Shown here in pieces: positions 52,066 to 62,844 of a stretch of DNA of 64,000 nt. This DNA is from Leptidea sinapis (lineage: Eukaryota > Arthropoda > Insecta > Lepidoptera > Pieridae), in assembly GCF_905404315.1 (NCBI RefSeq), contig NC_066280.1, forward strand, positions 10,611,001 through 10,675,000. Reading direction: 5' to 3'. Under the pieces are notes generated by a model. The model was not told where the DNA came from. It made no database searches and saw nothing but the letters and a program-made list of their open reading frames with translations. A program made the position numbers and the translations under genes. Every line of letters begins with the position of its first letter. The first letter of the stretch is position 1.

Positions 52066-52990
52066 TAATATTATATTCACATGTTGTTGTACCCTCTTAA
52101 TAAAAGACCTTAATTACTTTCAAACATGCTTAACGACAGGTCACTCAACAGTAATGTAAAATTCTAATACATCCCAAAAGTTGATTTCCGGGAAGTAACA
52201 TTCGACACAAACTTTCGGGACGTGTGTTCGCATCAAAAGCTGAGTAACAAAATGTAACGAACGGATTGTCGTACGTGTTCCACTAATTTTGATGTCCATA
52301 AAGTTATACAGACTCGACTTTCTAAGGATTCAACAAATTAGATTAAATTTGTGAATTTCATTTGTGCTTTGAAATTTGATTGTGCGAATAGCGATTTATT
52401 ATTTCGTAAACTGGGCGTTATTGGGTATACTTACTTTTTGTTAGTTTTAATAACATTGTTAACAATCTACTCCACACTGATATGGACCCAGAAACTATGA
52501 GAGCGATTTGATGACTTCATAATGAATTTATAGAAGCTTTGTTCTAATCAGTACTTATTATAATAGAAACATAGGCCGCGTTAAATTCGTTTCATGGGCT
52601 TAAAAATTAGGGGGATAAATGAAAAGTACAGGATCTTAGGTTTTTTCCTAGAACCTTTTTCTACTAAATCAAAGGTTTGTAACAAGTTCCAAAATTAAAT
52701 TAAAGACTAGTTATTCTGTAAGTATTACTAGTTGCAGTATAAATATACTATAGCAGTATATATATAACGACTTAGGACTAGATTATTTTCTATATCTTAT
52801 TGCGATATTAAATTGTTAAGAATGGGGGGGGAGATTCTTGCCGCATCTATTATTATTCTCTCAGATCGCCATATTTTGTTTCCGAAGCGAGAAAGTAGAT
52901 CAAAAAGAATTCTAAAAGAATCTAGTTTGATAAAAAAAATACTTTTATAACTTTTTGTGTCTTCACTACACAACAGTACAGAAATGGTTT
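52066..52990. other. Intron with a decayed LINE 3' UTR
   Basis: 52760-52950 is a degraded plus-strand copy of the 28475-family UTR (TTAGGACTAGATTATTTTC, CAGATCGCCATATTTTGTTT). The remainder is AT-rich with no gene. Confidence 0.4.
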
Positions 52991-52997
52991 AACTTAC

Positions 52998-53633
52998 CCT
53001 GTGATGTAATGACATGTTGCTCCCATTCTGAATCCTCACTATGGTCTGCAAGGAAGCAGGAGTGGACATGCTCTTCGTGATGGAAGAGTTTGCATTCTCC
53101 TTCTCTTGTTGCTCTTTCAATAAGAGACCTCGGGCGATCTTTGCGTTGAGACTCTTGTTCAAATGTTGGTGAGGAAGTAGTGGAGCCTCCATGGTTTTAG
53201 TCGTGTAAGACGGGGACGAGGTCTGGCTGAAGGAGTCTGAAGACACGTTCGAGTCCTGTCTGACGCTGATATTGGAGCCGGAACTTGGCGATTGCTTCAT
53301 TTGTGTAGCCACCGGGGGGAGGGGATTGTCAAGGATCTTTTGAGGAATACGTCTGGGTATGATAGGTTGGACAGGCATTTGCGGAATACTTTGTTGAATT
53401 GGTGGAGGTGGGTTTTCTATCCGTGTTTGGGTACGTCGTATGCCAGGGTCTGCACTGGGTCTTGGGGGCGTAGGTGGTGGAACCCGGCGGGGGGGCTGCG
53501 GTGAGCGACGGCGGGGAGGTGCGGGCGGAGGCGGCACCGACATTGTGACACACGGGGCCACAGACCGCTGGGGAACTGGGGGTGGCTTCTGCGTCTGGAC
53601 TGGCTGGATTGGCTGCGATGGGGGCGGTGGTAA
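52998..53633 (-). CDS. Corin: Exon: proline-rich cytoplasmic region
   Basis: 636 bp, phase 0-0 (212 codons). The acceptor follows a run of T (TTTTTTTTTTCAG) and the donor reads CACAGG|GTAAGT. The first 95 residues are rich in Pro with basic spacers (P-P-P-P-A-P-P-R-R-R-S-P-Q-P-P-R-R and more), offering several PxxP motifs that SH3 domains could bind (inference). The second half is Ser/Thr/Gln-rich with a charged L-L-L-K-E-Q-Q-E-K-E-N segment. It has no helix or signal peptide, in keeping with a cytoplasmic tail before the membrane exon 31607-31747. The sequence is GC-rich and open throughout, unlike the flanking introns. It diverges too fast for identification by itself; the assignment rests on phase and position. 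Confidence 0.65.
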
Positions 53634-54519
53634 CTGAAAAAAAAAATGGTAAATATAAAAACAATATTTAAAAATAAACTAAATATACTGCTATTTATAG
53701 GAAACCGAACGAAGAAAACAGTAAAGAGAAAAGATTTAAACTTAACATAATATTTTTTATTAACTTATAGACGATAGATGAAAATTATATAAATCAGCTT
53801 TTTTTGGAAATTGAAAAATGGATTAATTTGATTAATGACATCTGGCCGTTTAAAGTGGGTCAAAATTGTGCTCAAATAAGTCGGTTACATACAAAAATAC
53901 ATACGTGGGAAGCTAATAAAAAGCGTGTAAAATTGAATACTGGCGTATGAGTATTAGATGTTATTCAGTGGACTGTAAAGGAAGGGCTGTATATCTTTTT
54001 TAATGTAATTTTATGCTTAATTCGTCCAAATTTCTTCTTTGTTCTAATTAAATATATCAAGTTTAGTACTACATTTTTTATGAACGTGGCTACTTCGAAT
54101 GTGTTAATTTAAGTAACTACATAGCCACACTATCTCTGGACCTCGCTGGAACGTGTATCCCCCTTCCACCCCGTCGCACTCGTCCTGTTGCGTCAGTACA
54201 GTTTGCAGTTTCATTACCGTTAGGTACATGTCGTGATATTTTCGTGCTATCACTGCTATGTTTTTGGAGTTTACATTTTATGTTGTTCTAAGTGGCAATA
54301 ATAATAGTACTGCCAGGAAAATAAATACCCTTTTTACTTAACCCAGATTCTTTCATTGATTTTTCATAATTATAATAATAATAATAATCAACATCACAAC
54401 ATAACACCTTTATATGAATCAAATAATACAGAAATAATAAATCATTGGTTATTTATTGATAAAATTTTATATCCTAGTGATGCTTGTTTTACACACCGTA
54501 ACAAAGCGAGGATGTGACG
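53634..54519. other. Intron, nothing recognised
   Basis: The first part of the 1.2-kb intron between the two proline-rich exons. A slightly GC-richer block at 54130-54200 (CCCCTTCCACCCCGTCGCAC) has no repeat or coding match here. Confidence 0.35.
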
Positions 54520-54805
54520 TCACCAATGTCTAGATTATGGGTACCACAACGGCGCCTATTTCTGCTGTAAAGCAGTAATATGTAAACACTACAATGTTTC
54601 GGTCTGCAGGGCTCCGTACCTAGTGATATTAATGGGCAAATGAGACTTAACACCTTATGTCAAAAGGTGAGGAGCACAATTGTACTGCCACTCAGAATTT
54701 TTAGATTTTTCAAGAATCCTGAAAGGCACTGCATAGTAATGGGTAGAGCGTATCAATTACCATTAGCTGAACGTTGTGCTCGTCTCATCCCTTATTTTCA
54801 TTACA
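54520..54805 (-). repeat. SINE-like repeat, family C
   Basis: Reverse copy ending 48 bases from the donor of exon 54853-55054: TAGATTATGGGTACCACAAC through TGCCACTCAGAATTTTTAG to CCATTAGCTGAACG. Confidence 0.7.
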
Positions 54806-54852
54806 AAAAAAACTGGGTCGTATAAAAGGGTCAACAAGTAAGTCTTACATAC

Positions 54853-55054
54853 CTTCACTGGGCGTGGTGGAGCTAATCGGGACGGTGGGCAGTATGGCAG
54901 CGCGTCTGATGGACAGTAGACGAAGCCTGACGGTCTGGGCTGCGGTGGAGCGCAGGCTGCGGTGGAGTGCCGGCGAGGAGTGCCCGTGTTTGGTCGCAGC
55001 AGTTCCATCAGCTTCTCACCAGGGGTGGCTGCCAGGCTACCAGCTCGCCCATAT
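54853..55054 (-). CDS. Corin: Exon: N-terminal cytoplasmic region
   Basis: 202 bp: one base completing an upstream codon, then 67 codons, ending phase 0. Acceptor TGTATACAG at 55055, donor GTGAAG|GTATGT. It encodes Y-G-R-A-G-S-L-A-A-T-P-G-E-K-L-M, E-L-L-R-P-N-T-G-T-P-R-R-H-S-T, A-P-P-Q-P-R-P-S-G-F and P-S-R-L-A-P-P-R-P-V-K. The Pro/Arg character matches the next exon. Phase 2 at the start means another exon lies upstream (not found before 64000), unless translation starts at the internal Met. Confidence is moderate, since no domain is present. Confidence 0.6.
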
Positions 55055-55114
55055 CTGTATACATAAACCTGTAGTTATTTTGCGAAGTTAAAATAACCCT
55101 AACTTTTACCAGTC

Positions 55115-55385
55115 GGAGGCTCCTTTACACCGGATGCTAGATTATGGGTATCACAATGGCGCCTATATTTGCCGTGAAGCAGTAATGTGTAAGCATTATT
55201 GTAGTTCGATGTGAATTACTGGGCAAATAAGACTTAACATCTTACGTCTCAAGGTGACGAGCGCAATTATAGTGTCGCTCAGAGTTTCTGGATTTTTCTA
55301 GAATCTTGATTGGCACTGCAGTGCAGTGGGCTGGGCGTATCAATTGTCATCAGCTGAACGCACTGCACGTCTCGGCCCTTATTTT
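55115..55385 (-). repeat. SINE-like repeat, family C
   Basis: Reverse copy beginning 60 bases upstream of exon 54853-55054 (in transcript sense): GAGGCTCCTTTACACCGGATG to TCATCAGCTGAACG. With the copy at 54520 it brackets that exon. Confidence 0.7.
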
Positions 55386-55485
55386 CATAAAAGAAATGTA
55401 AAATAGATTCCCAAGTAAATAGAGTGGGATTAAAAAAAATTGGATTAACTTTCGTAAGAATGAGTACAGTGTTTGCACTCACAAC

Positions 55486-55880
55486 ATACTATCATCGTCA
55501 TCGGTCGGAAGACGTCCACTGCTGGACAAAGGCCTCCCCCGAAAATTTACATAACGATCAGTCCTGCGCTGCCCTCATCCAACGTATTCCGGCAATCTTG
55601 ACCAGATCGTCTGTCTATCTAGTGGGGGGCCTACCAACACTGACTTTACTGCCCCAACGGCCATCTGTCCGTCGAACTATGTGCCCTGCCCACTGTCACT
55701 TCAGTATCGCAATCATTTGGGCTATGTTGGTAACTTTGGTTTTTCTACGGATCTCCTCATTTCTAATGGCACCTCGCAGGGAATCTCTGAGCATAGCCCT
55801 CTCCATTGTCCTCTGAACAATCATGATTTCTCAAATAGCCCATGGTTAGCGACCACGTCTGCGTACTGTAAGTCATCACA
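55486..55880 (-). pseudogene. RTE-type LINE 3' end
   Basis: In reverse: GACGTCCACTGCTGGACAAA, GCAATCATTTGGGCTATGTT and AGCGACCACGTCTGCGTACT. Longer than most copies, reaching the region encoding R-A-M-E-R-A-M-L. Frames are interrupted. Confidence 0.68.
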
Positions 55881-56094
55881 GGCAACTAACCATACCAATA
55901 TCAAATTCCAAATAGAAAATAAATTATATTACTACATGTGTATTTTTTATGACTGTTATCTACATAGTTCCACTAATTAACGAACGAGTTAGGAATTATT
56001 TGATAAGGTAGTAAATATAGATTCCAAATCATATCAAATCAAAATATCTTATTGCAAATCACATTATTACAAAAGTGTGGTACATTAGATTTGA

Positions 56095-56365
56095 CGACCT
56101 GTATAGCCGAGTGGTTAGCGATCCTACCTACTAAGCTAGAAGTCCCGGGTTCGAATCACGGTAGGTGCAAGCATTTATATCATGAATATGGATGTTTGTT
56201 TCCGAGTCATGGATGTTTAAATGTATTTATGTATGTTTAAGTAAGTATATTGTATTAAATATATCATTGTCTTGTAACCCATAACACAGGCTATATATGC
56301 TTAACTTGGGACAAGATAATTTGTGTAAAAAGTGTGTCAATATTATTATTATTATTATTAGATAG
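56095..56365 (+). repeat. tRNA-derived SINE, family A
   Basis: TATAGCCGAGTGGTTAGCGA (A box), CCCGGGTTCGAATCACGG (B box, one change), the full body and an (ATT)n tail at about 56341-56361. Confidence 0.8.
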
Positions 56366-56489
56366 GTATACAATATGTGACGCCCTGCAAAGGCACAGCA
56401 ATGCTTTATATAAAATACCCAGAATGGACCCAGAATAAAAAATCCAGTACTAAAAAACAATCTATGTGTAATTTGGGATACTTCTTGAC

Positions 56490-56700
56490 CTTTATGAGTA
56501 TAAACTTGTTATGCTTACTACTCGGTTAAGTCGAGTTAGTCAATCTTTTGTTGAGCGATGTACGAGTGCGAGCGTACAAAACAAAATAATATGTTACGAA
56601 ATTCAAAAGAATTGTTAAGAGACGTATTTGTGGGAAAGGTTACTATAACATAAATGCCCGAATTCTATAGATTGGGGATTTTAATAAAAAAAAAAATGAG
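56490..56700 (+). pseudogene. LINE C-terminal remnant
   Basis: CGGTTAAGTCGAGTTAGTCA through GGAAAGGTTACTATAACATA to AGATTGGGGATTTTAATAAA; the family of 29345-29690, with an internal deletion. Confidence 0.5.
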
Positions 56701-56949
56701 TGATGTGATTTTGTAACGAAAATATTTGACGTTCAATAAGTGATTTTTTTTAATAAAATATTCGAACGTATTGCTTTAAGGTATTTTTAACACTAAATTG
56801 TGTATGATGGATCAAAAAAGACCGAATTACTACCGAAACTTTTCAATGATAAGTTTTTAAAATTACCATCGAACTGATCTGGTGTAAAAGCTGGATAGTA
56901 GACATCGAAACTCCTCAGTGATGCCGTGCATCATATAATTGGAATTACC

Positions 56950-57240
56950 AATGGGAGGCTCCTTTGCACAGGAAGCCGGCTAGATTGTGGGTAACACAGC
57001 GGCGCCGGTTTCTGCCGTGTGTAAGAGAAATGTGTAAGCGTTACTGTATTTTGGTCTGGAGGGCGCCGTAGCTAGTGAAATTACTGGGCAAATGGGATTA
57101 TGTCTCGGGGTGACGGGCGCAGTTGTGGTGTTGCTCAGAAGTTCTCGTTTTTCAAGAATCGTGAGTGGTACTGCATTGTGATGGGTAGGGAGTATCAATT
57201 ACCATCAGCTGAACGTCCTGCTCGTCTCGTCCCTTATTTT
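56950..57240 (-). repeat. SINE-like repeat, family C
   Basis: Reverse copy: GAGGCTCCTTTGCACAGGAA to ACCATCAGCTGAACGTCCTG. A partial plus-strand copy (57292-57395) follows 50 bases later. Confidence 0.72.
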
Positions 57241-57291
57241 CTTAAAGAAAAATTGTAGTGAGAAGCACGACTAATATAACAAAACTAAAAA

Positions 57292-57395
57292 GTTAAGTCT
57301 CGTTTGCCCAGTAATTTCACTAGCTACGGCGCCCTTCAGACCGAAACACAGAAATGCTTACACATGACTGCTTAACGGCAGAAATAGGCGCCGTC
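57292..57395 (+). repeat. SINE-like repeat, family C (partial)
   Basis: AAGTCTCGTTTGCCCAGTAA to CGGCAGAAATAGGCGCCGTC; both ends truncated. Confidence 0.65.
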
Positions 57396-57461
57396 AAATC
57401 CTTACGGCCTTACAAATATACTTGATATAGATTTATGCCTGAGAATAAACCAATAATATGC

Positions 57462-57820
57462 CACGGACAAGTAAAAAAAGAAGGACTCCGTGTCACCTTA
57501 CATAACAATGAAGCACCAAAACAAGCCGGTAAACGAGTAAATACATAGCCCCTCGCACACACTTACACTAATACAAGCCAATCGGCCGCCATTGCCATCG
57601 TCTGACAGATCAGTTTGCGTCGCAAAAAAATATTTTAAAAATGCCGTCGTGCGTTTTGTGGCCATAAAATGTGACAATAAAAGTATTTGTGGCCATATAT
57701 GATTATTTAATGGAGAAAAAATTGTGTAAATGGTATTCCTCTTAACCGCACACACACTAGCAAAAAGGTGCTTCACTTGCTAATATCACGGCGGAGTCCT
57801 TCTTTTTTTACTTGTCCGTG
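57462..57820. mobile_element. MITE with 29-bp terminal inverted repeats and 8-bp target duplication
   Basis: Ends are CACGGACAAGTAAAAAAAGA...ACTCCG (57462-57490) and its exact complement (57792-57820), flanked by a perfect duplication TAATATGC at 57454-57461 and 57821-57828. 359 bp, no transposase. An 8-bp duplication fits hAT or P superfamilies. Perfect ends and duplication suggest a recent insertion. Confidence 0.88.
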
Positions 57821-58072
57821 TAATATGCACAATGTTGACTATATCGCTGACAACACTGTAAATAAAATGATAATTCTGAAGTTTTCTAAAAGTTAGGCAG
57901 CCCTGCAAATAAACGTGGGAAATGACATCCGGTAAACCAATCATCACCAAAATCGATTTGTAAACATTTTGCATAATCTTGGTTAATTGTCAGGTATAAC
58001 TGTATACCAAGTTTATTCATAAGGCCGATCATGTCTATTGTAACTATCTGAATAATAGTTATTTATACAACT

Positions 58073-58745
58073 GTTGTGTAATAAGGGGTAATATAACCCG
58101 AATGTGATATTAGTATCACATGAGTGTTTTAATACCTAACTATCAACAGTTGCATACAAGACTTTATCTAGTCGATTCTGAAACAGTAAGTCCTGGTAGT
58201 AACATAATAACATCCATTACCTACTGATTATATTATATAAGTAAAGTAAGTATAAATGAAATAATTATTTATTTTAGTAGTTATTTACACTTTGTATAGT
58301 GCAAGTATTAAAATTCACTTGAATATTATGTTCTCTTGCGGCCTTTAAAATATCTGGCGGTGTGCTGTCAAAACTTGAATCGATCATTTTTTGTAAACAA
58401 AACAATAAAAACATCGAAGAAAAATGGCGGGGATTCGAATAACCTACTTTTTTTTACGGCGCGCCACGTTCTGGTAGTGTGAAATGCGCGTAAACGAAAA
58501 TGTTCTTTTTTTTTAATTCATACAGATACAACACATCGAGCAATAAGAATGTGGCTGTCTGTTGAAACTCTTTGCGCATGAAGGGATCGAAAAAAAACAA
58601 TGAAGTGTTGTTATGAAATTCAGTACAACATTACAACACTCGTTTGGATGATGTAATGGTTATTAGGACATTGGGTGTTTTAATGTTGGCAATAAGCTGT
58701 TTCAGAATCTTTAATAGAGGATTTAAGGCATATTTGTAGATAAAA
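58073..58745 (+). repeat. Dispersed foldback repeat, family H, with an inserted block
   Basis: Outer parts 58073-58195 and about 58600-58745 match the reverse copy at 46780-47105. The middle 400 bp (with a TAACCTACTTTTTTTTACGG and GCGCGCCACG segment near 58440-58470) is not in the other copy and may be an insertion or the longer original. Confidence 0.5.
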
Positions 58746-60286
58746 TATATTAACAAACCGTTATAATATTAAGGCGGTTCAATACAATAATTGTGTATTT
58801 CATTATGTACTTGGCAATCGTCAGTCGGCAGTTAGGGATGGGCGCGCATCTCTTGTTGTAGCGAAGCCCATTCGTTATGTTGACAGCTAATTACCGTCCG
58901 TTGATTAGTAACATCGGTTTCTGTCAGGATTTGATTCAACCCTCTTTTGATACAATTCAATTCATTCATGTATTGTCTTCAGTTTGATTTATTTGAGATA
59001 GCTTAGGCAATCATTTCCAAGGGATTATATCGTGTATTTATTGATGTGAAAACTTCGTAAGCCGCGTTGGCAATATTTTGGTAGGGGAACATCGTGTCTC
59101 CGACATGCTCATGACTCATGCGATAAATAAATAATTAAAGATTAAATAGGTATAAATATATATTGAATCTTTTTCGATGGTTGAAATCTCATGAGCCCGC
59201 GTCACCGATATGCTTATAACAGTATATCTGTAGCTATACAGCTGACGTATTGTACAACATTAGTGCTGTGTATATCTTTTAAATGAAATTGAATGGATTT
59301 AGTGAAAAGTTCAATGTGTATAATATACAGTGCATTGTTGAAATAGTATTTTTGTTTGATTAATGTATTATTGAATATTAGTTTTAAAAATTCAAATTTT
59401 AATATTAAAAGTTCTGAGTCTTCATTTCTATCTGCAGTCTTTACATTTGCCAGTTTTTTTTTGTATATTTTAATTACGACAAAAGATCTTTTTACACGCT
59501 TTTTATTAGCTTCACCTGTATTTATGTTAGTCTGTAACCGACTCATTTAGGCGCGATTTAGACCCACTTTAAACGGCCAGATTTCGTTCAAACTTCATAC
59601 ATTAATTTGATAAAATTATTCCATTTTTACTATATAATTTGTCCTATCTTCGTCGAAAGGGCAGGAATTGAAGTTCATTTTCAATTTCAAGTATTATCTT
59701 TTCAACCAAGGCGTAATTTTGAGATTTTTTTAAACTATTTTATTTATTATATTGTGTATCATTGCCTCGAATTAAATACATCAGTTTTAACAGATAAAGC
59801 TATTATTACTATTGAGTGCCTCTGTGCTTTATTTATTAAACAACTGCATTATCAATAAATGCTACTTAGGTAGGTATATCAGGCACGTTAGTTTTTTTTT
59901 AGAGTAGACAAAAAGGCTAGTGAATCATTTAATAGGAAGTGAAGATAAGCCAAACATAGACCAAACAACGATGTCCAGGTACTTCACGGATTTTGTGATT
60001 CTTCAAGAGTCCGTGGAAACGAAACATTAAACGATGTTATTACAAAAACGATAAACACGTGTTGAATACTTGTTTTAAAAAAGTTCTATTATAAATCCGT
60101 GTCTTTCTGTTGTTGAGCGTTAGTTACACACTGCTTAACAAAACACGTGTGCCATATCTATATTATTTTTTGTAATAACACCGATTATGTTTACAAATTT
60201 TGTAGAATGTCATGCATATCACAATTTGGTGGGGCTTCCATTTTGATGTGATGTTGACATCTGGCAGTTTTCGACCGCGCGTTTTT
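58746..60286. other. AT-rich DNA, nothing firm
   Basis: No gene. Open frames at 59214-59546 (minus, Lys/Asn-rich) and 59607-59858 (plus) look like chance frames in AT-rich DNA. A TTTAGACCCACTTTAAACGGCCAG phrase (59558-59581) recurs in reverse around 53846 (CTGGCCGTTTAAAGTGGGTC), hinting at a dispersed repeat. Confidence 0.35.
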
Positions 60287-60427
60287 AACCGACTTCAAAA
60301 AAGAGGAGGTTTCAAAAATAACCAATAATCGTTACTAGAATTAGATTAATTAATTAGATTGTATATAATTTTTATACTTTTAGTGCATATTATATGTATT
60401 GTTTTGGAAGTGTTTTTGAAGTCGGTT
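60287..60427. mobile_element. AACCGACTTC MITE, 141 bp
   Basis: Perfect 15-bp inverted ends, AACCGACTTCAAAAA and TTTTTGAAGTCGGTT, flanked on both sides by GTTTTT, a possible but low-complexity 6-bp duplication. The shortest clean member of the family at 19999 and 44630. Confidence 0.6.
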
Positions 60428-60589
60428 GTTTTTTTTTTGGGAATCTTTTTACTTCGAAATTTGAACAAATTATGGTTTAGGTAACATGCAACGATGGAAC
60501 AAATCAAGACCTAATTTTTCATTGCATTCATTTTTGCCCAGCGACGGGGGCACCGCTTCTTCGCACACACTTCGCACGCCATATTTTTG

Positions 60590-60720
60590 CCAAACCTTTA
60601 CCAAAGGGACATTTAAAGACCGGCAATGCACCTCTTAGCCTCTGGTGCTGCAGACGTCCATTAGGGGTTGCTTTACAAGTTCCCATCACGTGGGCCTTTT
60701 GCCCGTTTTTCCTCTCTTCT
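60590..60720 (+). repeat. Short dispersed repeat fragment
   Basis: GACCGGCAATGCACCTCTTA, CTCTGGTGCTGCAGACGTCC and GGGCCTTTTGCCCGTTT. The last part recurs near 24918-24940 (GTGCCCCTTGCCCGTTTG). Confidence 0.45.
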
Positions 60721-60864
60721 ATAAAATACCCTTTAAAACTTCAGGGAATCAGTAAATGGGACCCTGGTAACCCAATTGGAAGCTGAAGGATAAGCGCCAA
60801 CAGTGTGTCCTGACTCGAGAAATAAATATACTCCCAGTCCCATTGATTGTTTATTATTTATTAT

Positions 60865-61095
60865 TTTATGGTAAACGAGGACAAACGAGCATACGGGTCA
60901 CCTGGTGTTAAGTGATCGCCACCGCCCACATTCTCTTGCAACACCAGAGGAATCACAGGAGCTGGCCTTTAAGGAAGGTGTATGCGCTTTTTTTTGAAGG
61001 AACTCATGTCGTATTGTCCCGGAAACACCGCACAAGGAAGTTCATTCCACAGATTTCTAGTACGTAGAATCCAGATGGTGGCGAGGAAATCCTAA
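60865..61095 (-). pseudogene. LINE ORF2 C-terminal scrap
   Basis: In reverse, the 3' end of the 11445/27895 family: CACCTGGTGTTAAGTGATCG, TGCAACACCAGAGGAATCAC and CGCACAAGGAAGTTCATTCC. Confidence 0.6.
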
Positions 61096-61453
61096 CTTAT
61101 ATTTTATTATATAAATATATATACTATTATACATTTAAACTTGTAATACATGTAAAAGAGAAAGTACCTTGTAGGTAATATATATATATATATATCCTTA
61201 TTACATATAAGCATATACTTTCCATTCCGAATACGTAAGTTATGACGCTACGTCATTGGTACGGGCTTCAAGAAGATTAATATACTGTCAGCTTAGGAAA
61301 TTACTTTGTCAAAGGTGCGACGTGCTGTGTAGCGATAAATCCAACTTAATTTATGTTTCTTTCAGATGACGCGTAAAGTGGCTGGTGAGCAGTGGTGGAA
61401 GATATCTTTTGTAATGGCGATGATATATTTATGTTAATAAACATAATATTATA

Positions 61454-61499
61454 CTAGCTGACCCGGCAAACGTTGTTTTGCCATATAAATTATTTTTAG
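61454..61499 (-). mobile_element. Helitron-like 3' end, truncated
   Basis: CTAGCTGACCCGGCAAACG after A61453 is the reverse 3' end of a CTAG-type element. It breaks off at about 61500, where another repeat begins. Confidence 0.55.
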
Positions 61500-61880
61500 A
61501 GTTATTACTGATAGAATTATTAAATCAAATCAAAATCATTTTATTCATGTAGGTCACGGAAATGACACTTATGAATGTCAAAAAGAGATTTTTTTCTTAT
61601 TGAATCTACCGCTACTTCGTAAAGGGTTGACCTCTTGAAAAGAAGTAGCAAGAAACTCATTGCCACTCTTTTATATCAAGATTTAGGTACATCGATTTAC
61701 AAAAGTAAAATGATGCAACAAACATACTCAAACGTCAAATACTCAATACCTTACACGAGTAAGTCAAAAATGTAAATGTAAATTAATACAAAAGTTATTG
61801 AGTACAGTAGCTGCATCATCCACACACACCATAAATAAATTATTAATAAAATGATATAAATATAAATTAATAATTAAATG
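61500..61880 (-). repeat. LINE 3' UTR in reverse
   Basis: TTAAATCAAATCAAAATCAT is a reverse (TTTGA)n-type tail, followed by AGGTCACGGAAATGACACTT and AAGAAACTCATTGCCACTC. The first is at the tail side, so the source LINE points to the left. Confidence 0.5.
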
Positions 61881-61917
61881 ATATGATATAAATAAATAAT
61901 TAATTGCATGAATCATT

Positions 61918-62400
61918 CATCATCATCAGTCGGAAGACGTCCACTGCTGGACAAAGGCCTCCTCCAAAGATCACCATGATGACCGGTCCTGCACTGCCCT
62001 TGTCCAACGCATTCCGGCGATCTTGACCAGATCGTCGATCCATCTTTTTGGGGGCCTACCGACACTGCGTCTTGCGGTATGTGGTCGCCATTCGAGGACT
62101 TTTCTGTCCCAACGGCCATCTGTCCGTCGATCTATGTGCCCTGCCCACTGCCACTTCAGTTTCGCAATCATTTCTCCTCATTCATGATTCGATCTCACAG
62201 GAAAACTCCGAGCATAGCCCTGTCCATTGCCCTCTGAGTGACAATGAGCTTCATCATAACGCCCATAGTTAGCGACCACGTCTGCGTACCGTAAGTCATC
62301 ACTGGCAACACACACTGGTTGAAAACTTTCGTGTTCAGACACTGTGGTATTTGGTACGAGAAGATTTTACGGATTAGAAATGTATCATTAACCACTACAA
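61918..62400 (-). pseudogene. RTE-type LINE 3' end (longest copy)
   Basis: The minus strand reads V-F-N-Q-C-V-L-P-V-M-T-Y-G-T-Q-T-W-S-L, M-D-R-A-M-L-G-V-F-L, then A-K-L-K-W-Q-W-A-G-H-I-D-R, V-G-R-P-P-K-R-W-I-D-D-L-V-K-I-A-G and Q-D-R-S-S-W, ending in a (GAT)n tail at about 61918-61927. The Y-G-x-x-T-W motif is the conserved end of RTE-clade RT. Two frameshifts. Confidence 0.75.
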
Positions 62401-62844
62401 AAAAAGTTCATACAATAAAAAAAGCAATTGCAATTAATAAAACAGCTGACAACATTAAGTATGTATCTCCCCGATACCATGAAACTTCAAGAGCAGTAAA
62501 ACTAAGTTAGTGTTCAAAGGTATCTTTTAATTGTAACTTAAATTTTTAATTCGAGATAAAACTGGATGGAATTGGACTAATCGAAAACCTTTTAAAAGAG
62601 AACGTATCTGTGAAGAGGTTTGATCGTTTTGTTGAAGTCCGTGCTCGCTCTGGGCTCGATCGTCCGGAACAAAATCAGATAAGTTTTAACGAAGCGTCGC
62701 TTTTCAATTGCATGTATTTTAATGCAGCTTTCTATTATTGGTTTTAGTTCTTATCTATTCTAGGTATAACAGATGATATTCTTATAGAGATTAAAATAAC
62801 ACAGATGTGCTGTTAAAATGCACGTGGTCCTATCATTTTTTTAT

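Larger units (their letters stand above)
7221..55054 (-). other. Corin: Host gene: corin-like type II transmembrane protein with Fz domain (partial)
   Basis: Six exons read on the minus strand with matching phases: 54853-55054 (ends phase 0), 52998-53633 (0/0), 31607-31747 (0/0), 25171-25392 (0/0), 10356-10488 (0/1), 7221-7373 (1/1). Every junction has AG acceptors and GT donors. They give about 495 residues: a proline-rich cytoplasmic region, one membrane helix, and a Frizzled-type CRD with all ten cysteines, split over three exons. No signal peptide precedes the helix, so a type II orientation is inferred. In animals this layout matches corin, a membrane serine protease whose ectodomain goes on with LDL-receptor repeats, SRCR and trypsin domains. 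Those exons, and at least one 5' exon, would lie outside the window. MFRP-like or another Fz-bearing membrane protein remains possible. Confidence 0.65.

Noticed and set aside
53440..53637. Gly-rich plus-strand frame
   Set aside because: Antisense of the proline-rich exon (Pro codons read as Gly).
57640..57780. MPSCV-type start suggesting a THAP domain of a P-element transposase inside the MITE
   Set aside because: The plus-strand frame stops after eight codons (TAA at 57667-57669) and no C2CH pattern follows; too weak to support a P-element assignment.
59214..59546. 110-codon Lys/Asn-rich minus-strand frame
   Set aside because: Typical of chance frames in AT-rich DNA; no domain, splice sites or conserved motif.
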